Below are positions 16,627 to 23,836 of a stretch of 29,346 nt of DNA, in pieces (positions within the stretch are counted from its first letter, which is position 1; each line of letters starts with the position of its first letter). Made by a program: the position numbers and the translations under genes. The notes beneath the pieces are model-generated. The model searched no databases and was not told the DNA's origin. It worked only from the letters and a program-made list of their open reading frames with translations. Source of the DNA: an uncultured Eubacteriales bacterium (GTDB lineage: Bacteria > Bacillota > Clostridia > Oscillospirales > CAG-272); the NCBI GenBank assembly GCA_905201895.1, contig CAJKPX010000025.1, forward strand, positions 1 to 29,346, in the 5' to 3' direction.

Positions 16627-17685
16627 TCATGCAATGATTCCGCCACCGAGCACGCAGTCGCCCACGTAGAGCACAACCGACTGCCCCGGGCAGATCGCAC
16701 GCTGCGGCTCGTCAAAGCAGACGCGAACCGTGTCCTCGTCGATCTGTTCCACCGTTGCAGGTGCGGCGGATGCCTTATATCGAATTTTTGCTTGCACGCG
16801 AGTTGGTGCGGTGATGCGCTCGCATGCGATGAGATTGATGCTGTGAGCAACGAGCTCGCGCGAGAACAGCTCCTCGTTGTCACCAAGCGTCACGGTGTTG
16901 TCCTCGGCGTTTTTTGCGCATACGTAGGTCGGTTTTCCAAATGCGATTCCAAGGCCCTTTCGCTGCCCGATCGTGTAGCGAAGATGCCCTGCGTGACGGC
17001 CGAGAATTTGTCCCTCGGAGTTGATAAAGCTACCGCAGGGAGGAAGCTGCTCACAGTTGCGCTCGATAAAGCCGACGTAATCACCGTCGGGGATAAAGCA
17101 GATATCCTGGCTGTCGCGTCTTGTTGCATTCACAAAGCCGTTTTCGAGTGCCAAAGCACGGATTTCGCTCTTTTGCAGATCGCCAAGCGGAAGGATCGTG
17201 TGCGCGAGCTGATCCTGCGTCAGCTGCCAGAGCACGTAGGATTGATCCTTTGCCTCATCCGTCGCACGGCGAAGCAGATAGCGCCCGTCGGGGCTCTGCT
17301 CAATTCTTGCATAGTGACCTGTTGCGATCGCTTCGCAGCCCTCCGACCGTGCAATTTCGAGCAGATGACCGAATTTCATGGTGCGATTGCAGATCACGCA
17401 GGGGTTCGGCGTGCCGCCGTTTTGGTAGGTTTGGATAAAATAATCAATCACGTGTTGGCGGAATGCCGCAGAGCAATCGTGGATTGAGAAGGGAATGCCC
17501 AGCTGTGCCGCGATCCCTTGTGCGTCGCGGTCATCCTCGGGGAGCGAGGAAAGACCGATCTGCTCGGGCGAAAAGAGCTTCATCATCGCGCCGATACAAT
17601 CGTAGCCCTCTCGCAGGAGCAGCAGAGCCGCAACGCTGCTGTCAACGCCACCACTCATGGCAACCATCACTTTTTTATTCGTCAT
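16627..17685 (-). CDS. mnmA: tRNA 2-thiouridylase MnmA
   Basis: MnmA activates and thiolates uridine 34 in the wobble position of tRNA-Lys, -Glu and -Gln, using sulfur from a cysteine desulfurase relay. The 352-residue protein has the PP-loop AMSGGVDSS (residues 9-17), the nucleophile C96 in GTPNPCVICNR and the partner C196 in DSQDICF. It ends in the C-terminal barrel (EPQRAICPGQSVVLY). All key residues are present and the length is standard. GAAAGGA precedes the ATG. It lies 13 bases after trmL, suggesting one transcript of two tRNA wobble-position modifiers. Confidence 0.96.
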   Translation of the reverse strand: MTNKKVMVAMSGGVDSSVAALLLLREGYDCIGAMMKLFSPEQIGLSSLPEDDRDAQGIAAQLGIPFSIHDCSAAFRQHVIDYFIQTYQNGGTPNPCVICNRTMKFGHLLEIARSEGCEAIATGHYARIEQSPDGRYLLRRATDEAKDQSYVLWQLTQDQLAHTILPLGDLQKSEIRALALENGFVNATRRDSQDICFIPDGDYVGFIERNCEQLPPCGSFINSEGQILGRHAGHLRYTIGQRKGLGIAFGKPTYVCAKNAEDNTVTLGDNEELFSRELVAHSINLIACERITAPTRVQAKIRYKASAAPATVEQIDEDTVRVCFDEPQRAICPGQSVVLYVGDCVLGGGIIA

Positions 17686-17698
17686 GCAAGCGTTCCTT

Positions 17699-18211
17699 TC
17701 AGGTGCTCGGGGTGTCCCAGGAAAAGCGCGTCAGCTCGCCCGTTTCCTTTAGTCCCTCAAAATTACCCTGTCGCAGAATTTCGTAAACCGCCACGGCAAC
17801 CGTGTTGGAGAGGTTAAGCGAGCGTAAGCCCTCGCGCATCGGCAAACGCACGCAGGTGTCCGGATTTCGGAGCAGAAGCTCCTCGGGCAATCCCTTGGTT
17901 TCCTTGCCGAACATGATGAAAACAGGGGAGGGGTATTGAATTTCGGTATAGACGTGCTTTGCCTTGGTGGTGAAATAGTAGACCTTTGCATCGGGATTTT
18001 TTGCGTAGAAATCCTCCAGACAGTCATAGTAGGTGATGTCCAGATGATGCCAATAGTCAAGCCCTGCGCGCTTGAGCTTTCTGTCGTCGATTGCAAATCC
18101 AAGCGGACGGATCAGATGAAGTGCTGCGCCCGTTGCGGCGCAGGTGCGTGCGATATTTCCCGTGTTCTGCGGGATTTCGGGCTCGTGAAGAACGATATTG
18201 ATTGCTTTCAT
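17699..18211 (-). CDS. trmL: tRNA (cytidine/uridine-34 2'-O) methyltransferase TrmL
   Basis: TrmL (CspR/YibK type) is a SPOUT methyltransferase that 2'-O-methylates nucleotide 34 in tRNA-Leu isoacceptors. The 170-residue protein begins MKAINIVLHEPEIPQNTGN and has NIARTCAATGA, GLDYWHH, the knot segments FGKETKGLPEELL and LRSLNLSNTVAVAVYE. I chose ATG 18211 because it gives the family N-terminus and has AAAGG upstream; an in-frame ATG at 18262 would overlap the promoter. It is first of the two-gene trmL-mnmA unit. Confidence 0.94.
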   Translation of the reverse strand: MKAINIVLHEPEIPQNTGNIARTCAATGAALHLIRPLGFAIDDRKLKRAGLDYWHHLDITYYDCLEDFYAKNPDAKVYYFTTKAKHVYTEIQYPSPVFIMFGKETKGLPEELLLRNPDTCVRLPMREGLRSLNLSNTVAVAVYEILRQGNFEGLKETGELTRFSWDTPST

Positions 18212-18252
18212 TTGCGGTTCTGCCTTTCTGCCGTATTCCGAGCGTCGGCTAC

Positions 18253-18281
18253 ATGATAGCATATTTTTTGCAATTCTGCAA
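18253..18281 (-). promoter_or_regulatory. Promoter of trmL-mnmA
   Basis: On the reverse strand TTGCAG (18281-18276) and TATCAT (18258-18253) are 17 bases apart in an AT-rich stretch. Transcription would start about 35 bases before the trmL ATG. Confidence 0.65.
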
Positions 18282-18333
18282 GAGAAAATATTAAAATTTA
18301 CAATTTATAATATATTTTCACGAGTTTTTATAG

Positions 18334-18564
18334 TATAATAAAAGATAATACAATGGATAAGTGTGGGTTTTGGCGGCAACCGACTCAAAATTCTCGCGCA
18401 CATGCATCAAATCAACTGCAAAATCAACCGTGCGGAGATCCCGTTCAACCAATCGGTGATTGCTTTTGGTGGGACGGTGTGATAGAATGAAGGCGTTGCC
18501 GGGACCTGCCGACCCGTTTCGCTGCGGAAAGCCGCGTTGACGGAAAAGGAAAGGATTTTCGATT
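18334..18564 (+). promoter_or_regulatory. secA promoter region and long leader
   Basis: The 353-base divergent gap between trmL and secA holds the trmL promoter and, on the forward strand, a perfect TATAAT at 18334-18339 with only a poor -35. If used, it gives a secA leader of roughly 220 bases. The leader contains an ATG frame of 45 codons (18353-18490, with four Cys/Trp-rich spots, no Shine-Dalgarno) and small GC-rich stems near 18500-18536. I match neither to a known riboswitch, nor do I see the hpf/raiA gene that often precedes secA. AAAGGAAAGGA lies before the secA ATG. Confidence 0.4.
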
Positions 18565-21336
18565 ATGTCTTTGTTTACCAAACTCTTTGGAACCTACAGC
18601 CAGCGACAGATCAAAAAGCTAAACGGCACGGTGGAGCGCATTGAGGCGTTGGCGGAGCGCTATGCCGCAATGTCGAACGAGGAGCTCAGAGCCACCACGC
18701 CTGCTCTTCGTGCGCGTCTGGCGGCAGGAGAAACGACGGATGATATTTTGCCCGATGCGTTTGCTGCGATCTGTGAGGCAGATGCCCGCGTGCTCGGCAA
18801 GCGCCCCTTCCGTGTGCAGATCATCGGCGGCATCGTGCTCCATCAGGGACGTATTGCCGAGATGAGAACGGGTGAAGGAAAAACGCTCGTTGCAACCCTT
18901 CCCGCATATCTCAACGCGCTCACGGGTGAGGGCGTTCATATCGTGACGGTTAATGATTATCTGGCACGCGTGGGTGCCGAGGAAATGGGTCGTGTTTACG
19001 AATTCATGGGACTCACTACGGGTCTTGTGATCCCCGGGCAGAGCGAATCGGAAAAGCGTGCCGCATATCAGGCGGATATTACCTACGGAACCAACAATGA
19101 ATTCGGTTTTGACTATCTGCGCGACAATATGGCGGTTTATAAGCAGGACATGATGCAGCGCGGACACGTTTTTGCAATCGTCGATGAGGTTGACTCAATC
19201 CTGATCGACGAGGCACGCACGCCCCTGATCATTTCGGGCTACGGCGGAGAGGCAACCGATCTCTATCAGCGCACCGAGATGCTCGTGCGCAGCATGCGCA
19301 AGCTGGTGGTCAAGGAGCTCGACAACAAGGAGGACCAGGATCAGCTTGACGCCGACTACGTGGTGGACGAAAAGGCAAATCATGCAACGCTCACACCGCG
19401 CGGAGTGGAAAAGGCTGAAAAATTCTTTGGCATTGAAAATCTTTCGGATTTTGAAAATCTTACTATTGCGCACCACGTCAATCAGGCAATTTCGGCACAT
19501 GGCTGCAAGAAACGCGACATCGACTACGTGGTGACCGAGGAGAAGGGCGTTGTGATCGTGGATAGCTTCACAGGACGCCTCATGCCCGGCAAGCGTTATT
19601 CCGACGGATTGCATCAGGCAATCGAGGCAAAGGAGGGCTTGCAGGTTCAAAGAGAGAACCGCACGATCGCAACCATCACCCTCCAAAACTATTTCCGCAT
19701 GTATCGCAAGCTCTCGGGTATGACGGGAACCGCACTGACCGAGGAGGACGAGTTCCGTGAAATCTACCGACTCGACGTGGTAGCGATCCCCACGAACAAG
19801 CCGATGATCCGCGTGGATCATCCCGATATTATTTACCCCAAGCAGAGCGGAAAATACCGCGCGATCGTGGAGCAGATCAGAAAATGCCACGAAAAGGGGC
19901 AGCCCGTTCTGGTAGGCACCATTTCGATTGAGCGCTCCGAGGAGCTTTCCAAGCTGCTGGTCAAGGCAGGCATTCCGCACAACGTGCTCAATGCGAAGCA
20001 CCACGAGCGCGAGGCAGCCATCGTTGCACAGGCGGGTAAGCTCGGTGCGGTCACCATTTCCACCAACATGGCGGGACGCGGAACCGATATTCTGCTCGGC
20101 GGCAATCCTGAATTCATGGCAAAGGCAAAGATGGCGAGCATGGAATACAGCGAGGAGCTGATCCGTGATTGCGCGGGCTTTGGTCAAACCGACGATCCCG
20201 AGCTGATCGAGGCGCGCAGAGTGTTCCGCGAGCTCGTTGAGCAGTTCCGCGCAGAGATCGCGCCCGAGGCAGAGCGCGTGCGTGCGGCGGGCGGTCTCTA
20301 TATTCTGGGAACCGAGCGCCACGAGAGCCGACGCATTGACAATCAGCTCCGCGGACGTGCGGGACGTCAGGGTGACCCGGGCGAATCTCGCTTCTTCCTC
20401 TCAATGGAGGACGATCTGATGCGTTTGTTCGGAACCGACCGCATCCAAGGCATCGTCAACGCGCTCAAGATCGACGAGAATATGGCAATTGATCAGAAAA
20501 TTCTGACGGGTAATATCGAGCGCGCACAGCTCCACGTTGAGAGCAATCACTTCAAGCACAGAAAATACGTTCTTGCCTACGATGACGTGATGAACCATCA
20601 CCGCACGATCATCTACCGTCAGCGTCAGCAGGTGCTCGACGGTGAGGATATTTCCGAAACGGTCAAGAAAATGATGGTTTCTTCGGTTGAGGAAACGGTT
20701 GCGTCATTCACCCAGGGTGAGATTCCCGACGAATGGGATTTTGATGGATTGCGCAGTCATTATATGGGGCTTTTGACGAGTGAGGAGGACTTCCGATACA
20801 CGCAGAAGGAGCTCAACGATCTCGATCGCGATGCGATCACCGATCTGCTCTGTGAGCGCATTCTGAAGGTTTACCAAAGCAAGGAGGAGCTCTGCGGCAG
20901 GGAAATTCTGCGCGAAATCGAGCGCAATATTCTGCTCAGAACCGTTGACGTTGCCTGGATGAACCATCTCGATGTGATGGACGATCTGAAGGGAAGCATT
21001 GGGCTTCAGGCATACGCGCAGCGCGATCCGATCACCGAATTCCGTGTGCGCGGTGCCGAGCTATTTGACTCCATGATCGAGGAGATCAGGCAGATGACCG
21101 TGCGTTCGATCCTTGGAATTCGCCCGCAGGAGCAGCCTGTCAAGCGCGAGCAGACACTCAAGCCGCACCACCTCGGCGGAATGGCAAAGCGTGCGGCAAA
21201 GGGCAAGCTCACCGTTAAGGTCCGCGCCACGCAGCAGCCCTACCGCAAGGAGAGCAGAAGCGTAGGTCCCAACGAGCCCTGTCCCTGCGGAAGCGGACTC
21301 AAATATAAGAACTGCTGCAAGTACAAGAAGGGTTAA
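18565..21336 (+). CDS. secA: Preprotein translocase ATPase SecA
   Basis: SecA drives post-translational export through SecYEG by ATP hydrolysis. The 923-residue protein has Walker A TGEGKT at residues 102-107, Walker B with DEVD at 207-210 (IVDEVDSILIDEARTPL), NMAGRGTDI and GRAGRQGDPG in the second nucleotide domain, and a C-terminal metal-binding tail CPCGSGLKYKNCC (C906, C908, C917, C918). Length is a little above E. coli SecA (901). The tail is the type that contacts SecB or ribosome/membrane partners. It has a long leader and is followed 13 bases later by a membrane protein gene. Confidence 0.98.
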   Translation: MSLFTKLFGTYSQRQIKKLNGTVERIEALAERYAAMSNEELRATTPALRARLAAGETTDDILPDAFAAICEADARVLGKRPFRVQIIGGIVLHQGRIAEMRTGEGKTLVATLPAYLNALTGEGVHIVTVNDYLARVGAEEMGRVYEFMGLTTGLVIPGQSESEKRAAYQADITYGTNNEFGFDYLRDNMAVYKQDMMQRGHVFAIVDEVDSILIDEARTPLIISGYGGEATDLYQRTEMLVRSMRKLVVKELDNKEDQDQLDADYVVDEKANHATLTPRGVEKAEKFFGIENLSDFENLTIAHHVNQAISAHGCKKRDIDYVVTEEKGVVIVDSFTGRLMPGKRYSDGLHQAIEAKEGLQVQRENRTIATITLQNYFRMYRKLSGMTGTALTEEDEFREIYRLDVVAIPTNKPMIRVDHPDIIYPKQSGKYRAIVEQIRKCHEKGQPVLVGTISIERSEELSKLLVKAGIPHNVLNAKHHEREAAIVAQAGKLGAVTISTNMAGRGTDILLGGNPEFMAKAKMASMEYSEELIRDCAGFGQTDDPELIEARRVFRELVEQFRAEIAPEAERVRAAGGLYILGTERHESRRIDNQLRGRAGRQGDPGESRFFLSMEDDLMRLFGTDRIQGIVNALKIDENMAIDQKILTGNIERAQLHVESNHFKHRKYVLAYDDVMNHHRTIIYRQRQQVLDGEDISETVKKMMVSSVEETVASFTQGEIPDEWDFDGLRSHYMGLLTSEEDFRYTQKELNDLDRDAITDLLCERILKVYQSKEELCGREILREIERNILLRTVDVAWMNHLDVMDDLKGSIGLQAYAQRDPITEFRVRGAELFDSMIEEIRQMTVRSILGIRPQEQPVKREQTLKPHHLGGMAKRAAKGKLTVKVRATQQPYRKESRSVGPNEPCPCGSGLKYKNCCKYKKG

Positions 21337-21349
21337 CGGAGGCGCGGAT

Positions 21350-22084
21350 ATGGGATTCGGTTATCTTCTGATCGGCTATCTGGTCACATTTGTCCTTTAT
21401 CTCACGGTCAACGCGCTCGGCTTTGGCGGTCTGGCGCTTCTGCTCGGTTACGCGCTGATGTTTATGGGACTTTCCGAGCTCAATCGCTTTCACCGCTCGT
21501 TTTCCTATGCAAAATGGATTCTCGTACCTGCCTTTCCGATCGCGCTCTACGAGCTTGTCGCGGCGCTTGCCGAGCAGCTCTTGTGGAATGCACCGATCTT
21601 TGTCGAGCCGATTGCAGGCGTGATCGAATGGATCAATTTCTTCATTCTCGTCACCTTTAACCTTGCAATGCTTCTCGGCATCCGCATGATCGCGCAGGAC
21701 GTGGGACTCTCTCATATCGCAACGGCGGGCGTGAGAAACTCCTTCTTCGTTGGAATATACGCGCTACTCTATATCGTTGGAAACCTGCCTGTGGCAGTCA
21801 TTGAGGTGGCAAAGCCCTACCTTTCGGTTGCGGTCACGCTCTGTAATCTTCTTTGGGTCCTGCTCAATCTTTTTCTCCTGCTTTCCTGCAACAAGAATAT
21901 TTGCAGAGCAGGGGACGAGGACCAGCCCGCCAAGCCATCGCGCTTTGCATGGATCAATCGCATCGGGAACGCCTACGAGCGCAACCGTCAGAAGGCGATC
22001 GACAACACCACGCGTGAGGCGGAGGAGGTTCTCCGTCGACGTCGGGCACGCCGTGAGGCAAAAAAGAACAAAAAGAAAAAATAA
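21350..22084 (+). CDS. Polytopic membrane protein with basic C-terminal tail
   Basis: I do not recognise this 244-residue protein. Six or so hydrophobic segments fill residues 1-185 (for instance LIGYLVTFVLYLTVNALGF, IEWINFFILVTFNLAMLLGI). A cytosolic tail follows, ending in a very basic stretch RRRRARREAKKNKKKK. GGAGG precedes the ATG, 13 bases after secA. The same membrane-rich style appears in the next gene, and both have an early motif of the form 'GY..m...GL..L...', so they may be distant relatives. No catalytic residues stand out. Confidence 0.8.
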   Translation: MGFGYLLIGYLVTFVLYLTVNALGFGGLALLLGYALMFMGLSELNRFHRSFSYAKWILVPAFPIALYELVAALAEQLLWNAPIFVEPIAGVIEWINFFILVTFNLAMLLGIRMIAQDVGLSHIATAGVRNSFFVGIYALLYIVGNLPVAVIEVAKPYLSVAVTLCNLLWVLLNLFLLLSCNKNICRAGDEDQPAKPSRFAWINRIGNAYERNRQKAIDNTTREAEEVLRRRRARREAKKNKKKK

Positions 22085-22111
22085 GAGCGATGCGCTCGGA
22101 AAGGAGACCCC

Positions 22112-23530
22112 GTGCAATCGAATATCAAAATGCAATCGGGCTTTTTGACAATTTTTGCGTCTGCACTCTTTTTGTGCAATCCGATCGTTGGATTTGTTGA
22201 CGTTCTGCCGAATTGCGTGGGATATCTGCTCCTCTGCATCGGACTCAATCGACTCTCCGATCTCTGCGGTCAAATATCCGAGGCGGCGCGCCGTGCGCGG
22301 ATTTTGCTCTTGCTCGGCCTCGGCGCGCTCCTTGCAGCCTACCTGATTTACGGCGTGATGGGGCAGCAGACCGCACAGATGAACCGCTACGAGCAATCGG
22401 TTTACATCCTGCTCGCCTCCTTCGTTTCGCTGATCGCGCAATGGTATTTTCTCATTCCAACCTTCCGCGATCTGTTTGGTGGACTCGCAACGCTTGCCGA
22501 GCGGCACGGCGCCGACGCGCTCACCCGAGAGAGACGGGGGCGCACCTATCCCGAGCGGATGTGTCGTGCCACAACGCGGTTCGTTTTGCTCTCCTCGATC
22601 CTCTCACTCCTACCCGAGCTGACAATCCTGACCTCCTTTGAATATGAAAAGGAGAATCGCTTTTTCCCGTTTGATTGGTATCAATATGTCAATCTTTTCC
22701 GTGTCGCATGCGGCTTTGCGGCGTTTCTTGTCGGCTTAATCTGGCTTCTTCGCATGCTTCGGTTTACGCTTGCGGCGATGCGTGACCGAGAATGGCTTGC
22801 ACGCCTTCGGGAGCAGTATTGTGCAGAGGTCCTGCCGCAAACAGGAATGCTCACCGTTCGACGTTTTTCCACCGCCTTTCTTCTGCTGCAGATTGCCCTG
22901 ATCTTTTCGGCGAGCCTTCGCCTGAATCAACGGTCGATCCTGACGGGGCTCATTCTTGCCGTGCTCACGGGACTTGCGATCTATCTTTTGCGAGCGGACC
23001 TGCCGCGAGAGAGCTGCATGCATTGCTTCCTTGCGGCTGCTGCATTGGGGCTCGGTAGTGCTGCACGTCTCGTTATCGAGGGCTTCTATTTCAAGCGCTA
23101 TCTGCCGGAGGCGTCGCTTTACGATCCCGATGCCTATCGCGCCTTTCTCCTCGTTCGGCTGACCGAGGTGGGAGAAATTCTGCTCACCTTTATTCTCATT
23201 GCGGTTTTGCTGCGCACAATGGTCTCCTTGACACGCACGCACACCGAGGTTGACTACGGAGGGCAGAATGCGCGATATCTCTCCGCCGATGCAACCGCGC
23301 GTCTGCACCGTCAGTTTGCGATCCGCGCAAGCGTCACGGTTGGAATTTTTTTCCTTGCCGCATTGCTTGGTGTGCTTGAGGCGTGGCTTCGCCTGGATTA
23401 TCCGTGGCTCTGGATTCCGTCGCTGCTTTGCTCGGTTGCGGGAATTTGGAGTGCCTGGTCATTTTTCTTTGAACTGAAGGAGCAGGTGCAATTTCGCTAT
23501 CATTCCGACGGTGTGAATAAAGCACTATGA
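22112..23530 (+). CDS. Large polytopic membrane protein
   Basis: I do not recognise this 472-residue protein. It has about ten to twelve predicted membrane segments, including FLTIFASALFLCNPIVGFVD, VGYLLLCIGLNRLSDL, SVYILLASFVSLIAQWYFL, and IFFLAALLGVLEAWLRL. Two loops are basic, Arg-rich and probably cytosolic. The GTG start at 22112 has AAGGAG five bases before it; an ATG at 22130 would also give a plausible N-terminus. It ends 53 bases before the Gln/Asn-rich peptide gene, and a TATGAT near its stop may start the next transcript. No transport or enzyme signature is visible. Confidence 0.8.
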   Translation: MQSNIKMQSGFLTIFASALFLCNPIVGFVDVLPNCVGYLLLCIGLNRLSDLCGQISEAARRARILLLLGLGALLAAYLIYGVMGQQTAQMNRYEQSVYILLASFVSLIAQWYFLIPTFRDLFGGLATLAERHGADALTRERRGRTYPERMCRATTRFVLLSSILSLLPELTILTSFEYEKENRFFPFDWYQYVNLFRVACGFAAFLVGLIWLLRMLRFTLAAMRDREWLARLREQYCAEVLPQTGMLTVRRFSTAFLLLQIALIFSASLRLNQRSILTGLILAVLTGLAIYLLRADLPRESCMHCFLAAAALGLGSAARLVIEGFYFKRYLPEASLYDPDAYRAFLLVRLTEVGEILLTFILIAVLLRTMVSLTRTHTEVDYGGQNARYLSADATARLHRQFAIRASVTVGIFFLAALLGVLEAWLRLDYPWLWIPSLLCSVAGIWSAWSFFFELKEQVQFRYHSDGVNKAL

Positions 23531-23569
23531 TCCTGCGCATACTGTTTTTGTAATTCCAAATTACAAAAA
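23526..23569 (+). promoter_or_regulatory. Possible -10 box and AT-rich hairpin before the QNN peptide gene
   Basis: TATGAT at 23526-23531 is a good -10 match but its -35 (TTCCGA, 17 bases upstream) is poor. An 11-bp perfect stem follows: TTTTTGTAATT (23545-23555), loop CCA, AATTACAAAAA (23559-23569). The right arm ends two bases before the GGAG ribosome binding site at 23571-23574, so folding could affect translation of the peptide. Confidence 0.4.
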
Positions 23570-23583
23570 AGGAGTGCACAATC

Positions 23584-23760
23584 ATGCAAAACAATAAGCA
23601 GAACAATCAAAACAATCAGAACAACCAAAACAACCAAAACAACCAGAACAACCAGAACAACCAAAACAACCAAAACAACCAGAACAACCAGAACAACCAG
23701 AACAACCAAAACAACCAGAACAACAGCAAGAACGACCGCACGGGAAACAACTGCCGCTGA
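23584..23760 (+). CDS. Gln-Asn-Asn repeat peptide (58 residues)
   Basis: The product is MQNNK followed by fourteen consecutive QNN triplets and the tail SKNDRTGNNCR. No signal peptide, hydrophobic stretch or known domain is present; only one Cys (C57, next to last) is available. Evidence that it is a gene: ATG nine bases after GGAG; stop 76 bases before a gene with its own GGAGG; Gln codons alternate CAA/CAG and some Asn codons are AAT, so synonymous changes are tolerated while the amino acids stay fixed. It directly precedes the ABC/DUF1854 genes. It could be a substrate, a structural surface peptide or a nitrogen-rich product. Function is unknown. Confidence 0.75.
   Translation: MQNNKQNNQNNQNNQNNQNNQNNQNNQNNQNNQNNQNNQNNQNNQNNSKNDRTGNNCR
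23599..23724 (+). repeat. 9-bp tandem repeat encoding (QNN)14
   Basis: Fourteen in-phase 9-base units of the form CAR-AAC-AAY. Copy number is likely to vary by slippage, in steps that keep the reading frame. Long open reverse-strand frames across it (Leu-Phe-Trp or Val-Val-Leu repeats) are mirror effects. Confidence 0.9.
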
Positions 23761-23765
23761 TGGCG

Positions 23766-23789
23766 GTACCCTTCCGCAGGGAAGGGTAC
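23766..23789 (+). promoter_or_regulatory. Hairpin between peptide gene and ABC gene
   Basis: GTACCCTTCC (23766-23775) pairs with GGAAGGGTAC (23780-23789) over 10 perfect base pairs with a GCAG loop. A short TTTT lies about ten bases on (23799-23802), so this may be a leaky terminator or RNA-stabilising stem giving more peptide message than transporter message. Confidence 0.55.
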
Positions 23790-23836
23790 ATAGGGTCGTT
23801 TTGTTGACATCTTGAAACAGATTCGGAGGTGTCGAT

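Noticed and set aside
18353..18490. 45-codon forward frame before secA as an annotated gene
   Set aside because: It has no Shine-Dalgarno and no recognisable product; kept only as a possible leader feature.
18318..18581. Reverse-strand frame of 87 codons in the trmL-secA gap
   Set aside because: It has no ribosome binding site, overlaps the secA start, and runs into the AT-rich promoter region.
23584..23760. CRISPR-like array
   Set aside because: The 9-base units are contiguous with no spacers and encode an in-frame peptide.
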